Assembly: GCA_021200895.1 (NCBI GenBank)
Contig: JAJQFX010000185.1
Coordinates: 1 to 9,029 of the forward strand
Source: Clostridiales bacterium
GTDB lineage: Bacteria > Bacillota > Clostridia > Oscillospirales > Oscillospiraceae
Direction: 5' to 3'
Length of the DNA: 9,029 bases
The notes under the pieces: model-generated
What the model was told of the DNA's origin: nothing
Databases searched by the model: none
What the model saw: the letters and a program-made list of their open reading frames with translations, nothing else
Made by a program: the position numbers and the translations under genes
Shown here: piece by piece, positions 1-6,648 of the stretch
Layout: each line of letters starts with the position of its first letter
Numbering within the stretch: position 1 is the first letter of the stretch

Positions 1-1566
1 ATCTCCTACAGAATCTATATCCGTTAGAATAAGACACGGAATATCTAAAAATTTCACAAACGGGATAAATTCCTTTGCATACGCACCGCCTATTTCAATC
101 AACGCATAATACTGCGCAGATAAATTATATTTCTGCGGCTTAAATAGACCCTCTGCTTCACATTTAGAAATCATATCTGGTATCAAAAGCCGTTCAGATG
201 CTCCTTCGACAAATATAACCTTATCTGCAAAAAATAAATCACATCGACTCAACGTCAAATATTTTTTTATAAAATCAACATCTGCCTCCCCACTGTCAAC
301 AAACGATTTTAGGTTCTTAAATATTACCCCGTCCTTAGTCCTTTTCGCATATCTTATTTTGGAAAAGTCAATAGTATTGGCTATATGCGAGGAATGTGTA
401 GTCACAAATGTCTGTATATGGACATTTGAAATTTTGCCCAAAAATGTCTCCAGATAATCCGCAAAATTATGCTGCATTTGCGGATGCATATGAGATTCTG
501 GTTCTTCGATAAAAACTAACGGAATGCATGATTCTGACTGGTTCTCTATTTCCTTTGCGTAAGCAGCAAGAAGGAATTCCATTTTTATCAAATTCAAATA
601 CCCTAAACCATTATGTGAACTTGGTAAAGTCTCATTCTGAAAATCTGATGTGTACGCAAGCTCTGTCTGGTTTTTAATCTGATCGTCTATCTGCAACTTG
701 GTATTAACCGCAAGTTGTAATTCCTCCCCATTCGGATATCCAAAACCAATTGCCTTATTTACCACACTTCCAAGCAATTCATCGCTTTTCTTCTGAACTT
801 CGCTATTTGCTTTCTCTACAACCTTTCGCAATTCAATCATTTCTTTTGCAATGCCGGGGTCAAGGTCCTCTTCTTTCACATCAAAATAACTTGTAATCAA
901 TTTTCCCAGAGAACTTTTCTTCTGTGTGCCGTCCCCTCCAAGCTCTCTTTCTGCAGGAATCGAATAAAATGGGAAAAGCTCGACAAGCTCCTTAACGCTT
1001 TTCACTTGTCTTTCACCCATATTCAACGGATTCACCGCATATATTACCAATTCAAATATTTTCTGAAAATTATCGGCAATAGCATCATGCACATCGCTAT
1101 TTTCAGCATTAAAATTATCGCCATCGTAAAAATAAGGAATAAAAATCTCCCGCAATCTCTCTTCGTCTTTTTTTAAGCTATATTCTATACGCACAATCGC
1201 CTCCGTTATACTTTCATCAACATCAATTATGAACGGAGATAAAGCTCCCAAATTATCCTCTGGAGCATCTAATGAATAATCGACCCAAAATTCAAGTGCC
1301 GTTATGGGAAGTCCTTTCTTCAATTCAGGATAAGAAATTTCTTGTTTCATAAACTTATATAGCAGATCGTACAACACTTCACGTTTAGCTAACGGATAAT
1401 CGTCATACTCCAATGCTTTTCCCTTTATAACATTGTTGACAAGATCATTGCATGAGGTCTTGCCTGTATTATTTCTTCCGACTATCAGAGTTGTTTTCTC
1501 ATCCACAATCAATTCTGAATTAAGCAGCAAACGATAGTTTTCTATCTTAATCTTAGTTAAGCGCAT
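1..1566 (-). CDS. OLD-family ATP-dependent endonuclease (AAA ATPase + TOPRIM), 3' end outside window
   Basis: I translated this frame by hand: it is open for 522 codons from ATG 1566 to the window edge, where it is cut. An ABC-type ATPase domain comes first: Walker A GRNNTGKTS (residues 30-38), a signature-like SSHNGLG (317-323), Walker B VFIEEPE (351-357) and an H-loop TTHSS (389-393). A TOPRIM domain then begins near residue 448, with VEGASE (E454, E458) and the DxD motif TDID (D516, D518). This order is that of OLD nucleases, in which the ATPase controls TOPRIM DNA cleavage; GajA of Gabija is a member. About 50-200 C-terminal residues are probably missing. The start is supported by GGGGAGGAG at 1575-1583, 8 nt upstream. 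It lies 83 bp after the RloB-like gene, with no clear promoter or terminator between them, so co-transcription is likely. Whether it is a lone OLD protein or GajA depends on the next gene, which is not visible. The family is near certain; the system is not. Confidence 0.9.
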   Translation of the reverse strand, partial: MRLTKIKIENYRLLLNSELIVDEKTTLIVGRNNTGKTSCNDLVNNVIKGKALEYDDYPLAKREVLYDLLYKFMKQEISYPELKKGLPITALEFWVDYSLDAPEDNLGALSPFIIDVDESITEAIVRIEYSLKKDEERLREIFIPYFYDGDNFNAENSDVHDAIADNFQKIFELVIYAVNPLNMGERQVKSVKELVELFPFYSIPAERELGGDGTQKKSSLGKLITSYFDVKEEDLDPGIAKEMIELRKVVEKANSEVQKKSDELLGSVVNKAIGFGYPNGEELQLAVNTKLQIDDQIKNQTELAYTSDFQNETLPSSHNGLGYLNLIKMEFLLAAYAKEIENQSESCIPLVFIEEPESHMHPQMQHNFADYLETFLGKISNVHIQTFVTTHSSHIANTIDFSKIRYAKRTKDGVIFKNLKSFVDSGEADVDFIKKYLTLSRCDLFFADKVIFVEGASERLLIPDMISKCEAEGLFKPQKYNLSAQYYALIEIGGAYAKEFIPFVKFLDIPCLILTDIDSVGD

Positions 1567-1649
1567 ATATACATCTCCTCCCCGCGAAAGGCATCATTTG
1601 TTCTGATCATGAGGAACGCATTGCCGCTCTTCGCCTCTTATATAAATAA

Positions 1650-2303
1650 TCACTCTACAGATTTACGTACCTTCTCCCTGATCTCTTCTATAAGCTTATG
1701 CACAGTTGTACATGGACACATTTCAGATGGTTTCCTTACCCCATTCTGTAAATATCCCTGTAAACGTCCTTCTGCAATAGCAATGGCATTCTCCTCATTT
1801 CCATACTGGTTCAAAACAGCATAAATATTTTCATTCGCTTTCCGGTATTCCTGGCCTGTCTTTTTATCATATGTTTCAGCAAATCCACGACAGCACATCA
1901 CAGAATCCATATAACTGTGCATCCTTCCAAAGTAAGCATCAAACCATATCTCAATACAGGGATTTGACCATCCAGCATTTACTTTCCGGGCTTTTGCATC
2001 GGCTATAATACCATCAAAATTTGTCACCTCGTCTCTGTCAAAAACAATCCATGGTTCACCATATTGTGGTTCTAATGATGCCTGCTCTTCACATACTTCG
2101 ACAAGTTTTTCCGTTTTTGCCTTTGATACTCTAATTACAAGCCGTCCCTGCAATTCTTTGGGAAGAGAGTCCCTAAGGCCACGGATATAATTACCTTCAG
2201 TCGCATCTGTATCCGTAACCACAAAATAATACCCCAAATCAGGAACCCTCTTCCTGAAATTCTCTCGCCGTTGTCGCTTTCCATTTCTCTCTGTCTTAGC
2301 CAT
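1650..2303 (-). CDS. RloB-like TOPRIM-fold protein, probable effector of an RloA/RloB (AbiL-like) defence pair
   Basis: A 217-residue protein of RloB type (about 200-225 aa is usual). It begins with a very basic segment (residues 3-19). The conserved RloB start motif, normally EGxxTExNY, appears as TDTDATEGNY (30-39). A second acidic strand, IVFDRDE (86-92; D89, D91), and SNPCIEIWF (113-121), the family's SNPxFExW motif, follow. RloB proteins are distant TOPRIM-fold proteins encoded beside an AAA ATPase (RloA); lactococcal AbiL has a comparable two-gene layout. A nuclease-type toxin released or activated by the ATPase is the family-level inference. I chose ATG 2303 over an in-frame ATG 24 nt upstream because GGGGAGG lies 6 nt before it. 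The start overlaps the stop of the ATPase gene by 8 nt (ATGGCTAA), indicating translational coupling. Oddity: the first TOPRIM acidic residue is Asp31, where the family normally has Glu. Confidence 0.85.
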   Translation of the reverse strand: MAKTERNGKRQRRENFRKRVPDLGYYFVVTDTDATEGNYIRGLRDSLPKELQGRLVIRVSKAKTEKLVEVCEEQASLEPQYGEPWIVFDRDEVTNFDGIIADAKARKVNAGWSNPCIEIWFDAYFGRMHSYMDSVMCCRGFAETYDKKTGQEYRKANENIYAVLNQYGNEENAIAIAEGRLQGYLQNGVRKPSEMCPCTTVHKLIEEIREKVRKSVE

Positions 2304-3567
2304 CCGATTCCTCCCCAAACATATCAAAGCTCTTCAAAGTCGGTATAGCACCATACTTTCCAAGGAGATAATTCTTCTCATAGCTTTCATCCTTCCGAAT
2401 CCTGGCTCCGTTTACATCCACAAAATCTGCCAGGGAATACAACGTAGTTACGCCATCAGCATCTTTTTCCGTAAACCAGATTTCATCCCGGCGCAGCAAA
2501 TTCGTTGAAAGCTGCCATGAATCATGTGTAGTAAAAACAATCTGCGCATGGTTCACGTTAATTTCCGGATTCAAAAACGTGATCAAAAAGGTTCTGACCA
2601 ACAGCGGGTGAAGTCTTGCATTTAATTCATCAACAAAAAGTATGCTTCCCCTTTCAAGGGTGTCCTGCAGAACCGGATAAAGAGCAAACATCTTTAATGT
2701 ACCATTTGACTCTTCTTGTAATGGTATAGATGTAGTTTCTCCGCCCTTTAAGCGATGAATGGCATCAATCTTAACATATTTGCCTTCTTCCTCATCACCT
2801 TTGCTTTTTTCTACATGAAATCCCACGATAGACGGATCAAACGCTGCAAAATACTCAACCACCTTATCCTGCACTGCCTTATCATTCGCAAAACCTTCCG
2901 GAATAACGGATGAAAGAAATGCATTTTCGTAAGGGTCACCAAAATCCGCAATATTAGCGCTGTAGAACCAGTCACGAACCCCTTTTAGCTTTGCAATTTT
3001 CAGCTTTGCTCCAAGGGAAACAAGAAGGGTCTCCTTTTCCAATGCAATAGTCAGATTTTCACGGCTTTTTTCCGGTATACCTGAAAGATCAAGTTCGTTG
3101 GTATCCCGATAGAATATCCGCCTGTATTGTCTTGCAGATTTCGCCTTGTAGTTTAACCATTCCTCCGTTACACCGTCTTCTCCCAAAACAAATCCATAAT
3201 TATAGCTTCTGTAACCATGTTCTTCCGTATCCATATAATAAACTTCAAACAAGGATTCTTTATTCCTGCTGGAAACGTCAAAAAGAAACGGTGTTTTTTT
3301 TGCCTTGCGCTTCTTTATCTTTTTATCCTCAGAATCCCCGCCATAAGAGAAAGATTCTAAGACATAAGTCATCATAAACCGAAACGCTTCAATAATATTA
3401 GATTTCCCACTGGCATTTGCTCCAAATATAGCAGCCGCTGGCAACAATTTTTCATATCCGACTGCAACCACTCTGTCCGAATGCTCAGAAATCGAGGTTG
3501 CTGAAAGATCTAATATCGTATCATCCCGAAATGATTTGAAATTTTTAAATCTAAATTGAATCAACAT
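2296..3567 (-). CDS. RloA-like AAA (ABC-type) ATPase of an RloA/RloB defence pair
   Basis: A 423-residue ATP-binding protein of the AAA_15/AAA_21 group. It opens with the typical FRFKNFKSFRD (residues 5-15). Walker A is GANASGKS (49-56), the signature-like segment is ESNGT (286-290), Walker B with catalytic Glu is ILFVDE (309-314), followed by LHP (319-321), and the H-loop is TTHDS (346-350). A lysine-rich stretch (82-91) sits in the insert after Walker A. All ATPase motifs are intact, so the protein should be active. Such ATPases act as sensors or scaffolds that hold a partner effector, as AriA does with AriB in PARIS. Here the partner would be the overlapping RloB-like gene. The frame is open 26 codons further upstream, but ATG 3567 is preferred: it starts the conserved domain, lies about 19 nt after the predicted transcription start and has AAGGAGG 11 nt upstream. 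That spacing is slightly long. Confidence 0.87.
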   Translation of the reverse strand: MLIQFRFKNFKSFRDDTILDLSATSISEHSDRVVAVGYEKLLPAAAIFGANASGKSNIIEAFRFMMTYVLESFSYGGDSEDKKIKKRKAKKTPFLFDVSSRNKESLFEVYYMDTEEHGYRSYNYGFVLGEDGVTEEWLNYKAKSARQYRRIFYRDTNELDLSGIPEKSRENLTIALEKETLLVSLGAKLKIAKLKGVRDWFYSANIADFGDPYENAFLSSVIPEGFANDKAVQDKVVEYFAAFDPSIVGFHVEKSKGDEEEGKYVKIDAIHRLKGGETTSIPLQEESNGTLKMFALYPVLQDTLERGSILFVDELNARLHPLLVRTFLITFLNPEINVNHAQIVFTTHDSWQLSTNLLRRDEIWFTEKDADGVTTLYSLADFVDVNGARIRKDESYEKNYLLGKYGAIPTLKSFDMFGEESDG

Positions 3568-3592
3568 ATGGCATTTAACCTCCTTAAGCACT

Positions 3593-3621
3593 ATTATATA
3601 CGAAATGCATTTCGAAATCAA
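3593..3621 (-). promoter_or_regulatory. Predicted sigma-A promoter of the defence operon
   Basis: On the minus strand, TTGATT (3621-3616) is followed after exactly 17 bp by a perfect TATAAT (3598-3593). Transcription would start near 3586, giving a leader of about 19 nt that contains the AAGGAGG of the RloA-like gene. It lies downstream of the terminator at 3716-3775, so the defence genes form their own transcription unit. The match to consensus is strong at -10 and moderate at -35. Confidence 0.75.
3601..3614. promoter_or_regulatory. Perfect 14-bp palindrome between -35 and -10 (candidate operator)
   Basis: CGAAATGCATTTCG reads identically on both strands and fills most of the 17-bp promoter spacer. 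This is the classic place for a dimeric repressor site, because a bound protein would block RNA polymerase. No DNA-binding regulator gene is seen in the window, so the regulator, if any, would be the defence proteins themselves, an ICE regulator or a host protein. Function is inferred from position and symmetry only. Confidence 0.5.
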
Positions 3622-3628
3622 CTGTATT

Positions 3629-3645
3629 TTGAGATTTTTTCTCAA
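3629..3645. repeat. Short AT-rich inverted repeat upstream of the -35 box
   Basis: TTGAGA (3629-3634) and TCTCAA (3640-3645) are exact inverted arms around a T5 spacer, 8 bp upstream of the -35 element. It could be an accessory regulator site or a chance feature of an AT-rich stretch. Confidence 0.3.
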
Positions 3646-3693
3646 TCTTATGTTTGTTTCTTTGCATCATTTCTCTAATCTAATTATTTAATT

Positions 3694-3713
3694 TGAAATT
3701 AAGCTGAAATTAA
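3694..3713. repeat. 9-bp direct repeat TGAAATTAA with 11-bp period
   Basis: TGAAATTAA occurs at 3694-3702 and again at 3705-3713, one helical turn apart, in the AT-rich gap between the ICE terminator and the defence promoter. The phasing would suit a protein-binding site. Low complexity makes chance possible. Confidence 0.35.
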
Positions 3714-3715
3714 CC

Positions 3716-3775
3716 AAAAAAAGAATCCCAGATGATGAGAAACCAACATCAAGTTGGTCTCCACCATCTGGGATT
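3716..3775 (-). terminator. Intrinsic terminator after the YodL/DUF4316 gene
   Basis: Arms at 3724-3734 and 3765-3775 pair perfectly for 11 bp (AATCCCAGATG). An imperfect inner stem ends in ACCAAC/GTTGGT around a 5-nt loop. In the minus direction the hairpin is followed after one base by seven T (3722-3716). It starts 7 bp past the stop codon of the upstream gene and separates the ICE genes from the defence operon. The other direction also has a short T-run, so some bidirectional activity is possible. Confidence 0.85.
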
Positions 3776-3782
3776 ACTCTTT

Positions 3783-4856
3783 TTACTGCATATCCATCTC
3801 CGGCTTCTTAACCAGTCCCGGCGCATCCTTGCCTGCCGCCTTTGACAGCATATCCTGCTTCTCTTTCAGCCTGCCGATCAGCGATGCCTTTGCACCGCCG
3901 TCCTCCCTGCCGGCGCTCTCTTTTCCCGGACGCGCTTTATCCTTCCCGGACTTTTCGGCCCTTAAATTATTATTCCGTCCGTCGATCATATTATAATTCT
4001 GTTCATCGGCCATCTCCGCAGAACGGAGATACTCGCCGTTTTCCAGATACTTCATCCATTCCGGCTTATCCACGCCAAACAATCCGCCGTTGTCAATATG
4101 ACGCTGCAGCTGTTTTTCGTTCCCTATCACAGTTTCTGTTCCGTCCGGATGAAGTGCATATACCATCAGGCTCCCCTGTTTAAAATATTCCGTTGCTGCT
4201 TCTGCGCCCATCGGAACCATACCGGGATAGTGATAGCCATATTCCTCCATATCTTCCACGGATACTGTCGGGTCCGGCATAACACTCACGGGTGCAGATG
4301 CCGTGCGGATTAAATCCACAATCTCCGGTGAGAATCCATCGAATACATCCTGCGCATATAATGTTCCTTTTTCATCCATGATAACCGAAGCCACATCCCT
4401 GCCGTATGTGTCATGCTCCAACAGGAAATAATCCCTGCCGTCGATCTCCTGCCTTTCTACCGGATGCCATGTACCGAAATGCTGGGTAACCGAAAGATTT
4501 GTACTCTGCATCGTTACGAGCTGTTCCATTGCTTTCGTCTGCAGAAATTCAGGAACCTCGGCAAATCCAAAGCTGTCAACATAGTAAGCGGTATCCACAT
4601 CATTCTTATGGAATACTACAATATCGCTGACACTTAGCGAATGCCCCCGGAAGTCTGCCGGATGGTATAAATTGAATTTCATATAAATACTGTCCAGAGT
4701 TTCCTTGTCATCGAGTGGAGCGTGATAAACCAGGTCATAATTACCGCGCTCCACCTTCAAGCCTTTCTTTTTCAGATATTCTGTACCCTCAAATGCAAAA
4801 TCACGGGTACTCTCATCATTTTTCAGTTGATAAATCTCATAGCTGTTTTCTGCCAT
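3783..4856 (-). CDS. YodL / DUF4316 domain-containing ICE accessory protein
   Basis: A 357-residue protein of a family common in Clostridia conjugative elements. The N-terminal part (about residues 6-110, opening YEIYQLKND) fits the YodL domain. The middle has MEEYGYHYPGM and then LHPDGTE, with a later NGGLFGV segment. The part around EQNYNMIDGRNNN fits DUF4316. A charged linker leads to a tail, SLIGRLKEKQDMLSKAAGK (325-343), which resembles the tail of the polydomain protein upstream. No enzymatic motif, signal peptide or membrane segment is seen; it is probably a cytoplasmic ICE accessory protein of unknown role. The frame is open 22 codons further upstream, into the preceding terminator region. 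ATG 4856 is chosen because AAGGAA lies 5 nt before it and it begins the conserved domain. A terminator at 4896-4958 lies just before the gene and another directly after it. Confidence 0.82.
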   Translation of the reverse strand: MAENSYEIYQLKNDESTRDFAFEGTEYLKKKGLKVERGNYDLVYHAPLDDKETLDSIYMKFNLYHPADFRGHSLSVSDIVVFHKNDVDTAYYVDSFGFAEVPEFLQTKAMEQLVTMQSTNLSVTQHFGTWHPVERQEIDGRDYFLLEHDTYGRDVASVIMDEKGTLYAQDVFDGFSPEIVDLIRTASAPVSVMPDPTVSVEDMEEYGYHYPGMVPMGAEAATEYFKQGSLMVYALHPDGTETVIGNEKQLQRHIDNGGLFGVDKPEWMKYLENGEYLRSAEMADEQNYNMIDGRNNNLRAEKSGKDKARPGKESAGREDGGAKASLIGRLKEKQDMLSKAAGKDAPGLVKKPEMDMQ

Positions 4857-4870
4857 ATCATTTCCTTTCC

Positions 4871-4882
4871 GGGAATGTTCCC
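4871..4882. promoter_or_regulatory. Near-palindrome GGGAATGTTCCC in the YodL-gene leader
   Basis: Exact 5-bp inverted arms with a 2-bp centre lie between the terminator U-run (ending at 4896) and the ribosome site (4862-4867). It could be an RNA stem near the ribosome site or a protein site. Its function is unknown. Confidence 0.3.
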
Positions 4883-4895
4883 TTCCATTTTTCGT

Positions 4896-4958
4896 AAAAA
4901 AACAGGGATGCAGGCTCCACATAAAAAATTTAAATGTGGAGCCTGATAACTTCCCTGT
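4896..4958 (-). terminator. Intrinsic terminator between the small ICE genes and the YodL gene
   Basis: A perfect 12-bp inverted repeat (4911-4922 with 4934-4945, 11-nt A/T loop) is extended by an outer 7-bp stem (4902-4908 with 4952-4958, ACAGGGA/TCCCTGT). In the minus direction the last stem base begins a run of seven T (4902-4896). It sits 13 bp past the stop of the 99-residue gene. Only about 28 nt separate the U-run from the ribosome site of the next gene, too little for a promoter, so the next gene seems to depend on read-through. Confidence 0.87.
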
Positions 4959-4971
4959 CTTTATCGTTTCT

Positions 4972-5271
4972 CTATTTTATTTTGGGATCTGAATCCCTTT
5001 TCGGCGGCCTGCTTTTGTTCTTTAACGCCCGCTCCCTTGCCGCCGCGCGCTGTTCCTTGCTGTACGGCTCGCGAATCTGCACACATTTCTTTGGAACAAC
5101 ATACGAAAACGCCCCATCCCCGAAATCTTCCTCCAACCGCACCTCGTCAGGGTGCTTTTCTGCAAAGAGCTGCAGCTTCTGGATCAGCTTTGGGTCAAAA
5201 GTATAAACGCTCGCTTCGGCTTCCGCCTGATTATAATTGACAATCGTTTCACGCTCATAAGAATTTCTCAT
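4972..5271 (-). CDS. Small conserved ICE hypothetical protein (99 aa)
   Basis: A 99-residue soluble protein whose opening, YERETIVNYNQAEAEASVYT, is a pattern I recognise from small proteins in Clostridia conjugative elements; no function is known to me. The N-terminal two thirds look folded and the last third (from about residue 70) is strongly basic, with many Arg and Lys, which might bind nucleic acid. The ATG overlaps the TGA of the TTRAP gene (ATGA), so it is probably translated by coupling. The AAGGAG just before the ATG is too close to act as an ordinary ribosome site. A strong terminator follows 13 bp after the stop, making this the last gene of its unit. Confidence 0.7.
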   Translation of the reverse strand: MRNSYERETIVNYNQAEAEASVYTFDPKLIQKLQLFAEKHPDEVRLEEDFGDGAFSYVVPKKCVQIREPYSKEQRAAARERALKNKSRPPKRDSDPKIK

Positions 5272-5501
5272 GCTCCTTCACCCCAGCTCTCCTCATCCTC
5301 GTCAAGCGCAGGTTCAAAAACCAGTTCCTCGAATTCATCCTCTGACATGCCGGACAGGAGCATGACCGTCTGCTCCATCAGTGACAGCATATCCTTATCA
5401 TCAATATACGGGATGGACGCTGAAATATCCTCCATCAGTTCTCCCCTGCCGCTATGGTCAAAAATACACATCAGATTCATCTCTTCCACACTACACATCA
5501 T
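5268..5501 (-). CDS. TTRAP-family protein (transposon-transfer assisting protein)
   Basis: A 77-residue acidic protein. The segment EEMNLMCIFD (residues 6-15), then MEDISASIPYIDD and the helix LLSGMSEDEFEEL, matches the TTRAP family found in Clostridia and Bacilli conjugative transposons. The name reflects the link with conjugative transposons; its biochemical role is not established as far as I know. I start it at ATG 5501, whose A is also the last base of the upstream TGA (TGATG), a coupling arrangement. A TTG one codon upstream is possible but less likely, and another ATG follows at once. The nearest Shine-Dalgarno (GAGG) is about 12 nt away, so re-initiation after the polydomain gene probably matters. 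Its own stop overlaps the next start (ATGA). Confidence 0.8.
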   Translation of the reverse strand: MMCSVEEMNLMCIFDHSGRGELMEDISASIPYIDDKDMLSLMEQTVMLLSGMSEDEFEELVFEPALDEDEESWGEGA

Positions 5502-6538
5502 CAAATTTCAACACCTCTTTTCTTATCCTGCGTTTTGCCGGGGGTCTGTTTTGCCGCTTCCACCTGTTTCTGTTTATCCTGCAGGCGCGAAAGCAGAGAA
5601 CCGGACGGAGCTTTTGCATCCTGCTCCGCCGCTGGTTTTTTCTGTGTCCTGTCCACAGATTTGTTTTTCGGATAAGCTTCTGCCTGTCCCTGCGATTGCG
5701 CTGACACCTTTTCCTCCGAACCTGCCATTGCTTTCGATTGCGGCTGCGCGGATTCCTTCTCCTGCGCTCTTGCCGTGGTCTGCGCCTGCTCCTGCTGTTC
5801 ACGTTCCATCACCAGAAGCTGGCGAAATGCCCCGTTTACCATCACGGGATGTGTGCTTACCCTGTAGTCCTGTCTGCGGTCTTTATAGGTATCCTGCATA
5901 TCCGCTCCGGGAATAAACACTTTCGCCGCTTCCTCTTTCGTACTTGGATAATAACGCCCATCATAATCCGCAAGCTGAATGGTGCTTGCGAGGACAATCT
6001 TGCAGCGCTCCATTCCATATTTTTGCACCCACTTCTGCAGATACTCCGGCATTTTCCGGTCATGGTAAGCAGCGCCAAAATCATTGGAAAATTCATGGGC
6101 ACATCTTTCATTCTCCCTGTGGCTCGCCCGCCAGCTGTCTACTTCCCCGGCTTCTTTAGCTTCGCTGTAGCTGTTCAGGTGGCTGACCGGAATCACCCCG
6201 CGCTGTAAAGCCCGTTCATCCAAAATTGCCTGCATATCTTTGATTGCCTGCTGTACGAGCGGGCTTTCGCGGTAGTGCGCAATATCATTGATAATATCGG
6301 ACAGCACTTCGCCAGCCTCCATCAGCGGAAATTCCCCATCATACATACTGCCATCTGATAGGCAGAATCCGATACACGGAATCGCGCTCATGCGGTCCGG
6401 CGGAATCGTATCAAAAATCCGAACCGCTTCCTCCAGCGTCAGGTTATCGTGGTACTCACCCAGATTGGTAAACTCCGAACATTCTGCCACATAGAAACTG
6501 ATCGTCGGCTCCTTTTCGGCTTCTTTTGCAGCCCGCAT
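5501..6538 (-). CDS. C-terminal part of the frameshifted ICE polydomain protein (polyvalent-type + DUF3849-like domains)
   Basis: As an independent frame this gives 345 residues from ATG 6538, which has AAGGAAG at a usable distance. However, the same frame is open and clearly coding upstream to about 6673, reading LHESGLKIAGIPVDVNPIS and then EDYLFRSEAYLDEKEAK. That completes the nucleotidyltransferase domain of the upstream gene. The visible domains are a polyvalent-protein-type domain (residues 11-110; SFYVAECSEFTNLGEYHDNL), a DUF3849-like domain (about 120-245; SWRASHRENERC, DGRYYPSTKEEA and STHPVMVNGAF), a Gln/Ala/Lys-rich linker (246-310) and a tail SLLSRLQDKQKQVEAAKQ (314-331). In related ICEs I recall these domains fused behind the nucleotidyltransferase in one chain. 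It is therefore either the downstream piece of a pseudogene, the result of a sequencing error, or a re-initiated separate protein. Confidence 0.75.
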   Translation of the reverse strand: MRAAKEAEKEPTISFYVAECSEFTNLGEYHDNLTLEEAVRIFDTIPPDRMSAIPCIGFCLSDGSMYDGEFPLMEAGEVLSDIINDIAHYRESPLVQQAIKDMQAILDERALQRGVIPVSHLNSYSEAKEAGEVDSWRASHRENERCAHEFSNDFGAAYHDRKMPEYLQKWVQKYGMERCKIVLASTIQLADYDGRYYPSTKEEAAKVFIPGADMQDTYKDRRQDYRVSTHPVMVNGAFRQLLVMEREQQEQAQTTARAQEKESAQPQSKAMAGSEEKVSAQSQGQAEAYPKNKSVDRTQKKPAAEQDAKAPSGSLLSRLQDKQKQVEAAKQTPGKTQDKKRGVEI

Positions 6539-6648
6539 TTTGGCTTCCTTTTCATCCAGATAAGCTTCTGAGCGGAAAAGATAATCCTCCAGTGAGCCTG
6601 TTTCCTCCAGAGAAATCGGATTTACATCAACTGGTATCCCTGCAATCT

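Noticed and set aside
1561..1574. Tiny frame ATG TAT ATA TGC GCT TAA overlapping the OLD start, as a possible leader peptide
   Set aside because: It is only five codons and its ATG lies directly against the GGAGGAG site, too close for normal initiation. The OLD start 8 nt from the site explains the sequence better.
1609..1824. Plus-strand 71-codon open frame near the end of the RloB-like gene
   Set aside because: It mostly shadows the C-terminus of the RloB-like gene and shows no ribosome site or recognisable motif.
2916..2926. GAAATGCATTT inside the RloA-like gene, matching the core of the promoter palindrome
   Set aside because: It lacks the complete symmetric flanks, lies within coding sequence and is short enough to occur by chance, so I do not call it a second operator.
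3568..3645. Upstream start for the RloA-like gene at 3645
   Set aside because: The extension covers the predicted promoter and Shine-Dalgarno. The conserved ATPase begins at ATG 3567.
4857..4922. Upstream start for the YodL gene at 4922
   Set aside because: The extra 22 residues are encoded by the terminator hairpin and leader. ATG 4856 has a proper ribosome site and starts the conserved domain.
5152..5916. Long plus-strand open frame of 254 codons opposite the small ICE genes and the polydomain C-terminus
   Set aside because: It spans four well supported minus-strand coding regions. Its translation is low in family-like pattern, rich in Ser/Pro/Leu, and has no ribosome site or domain motif.
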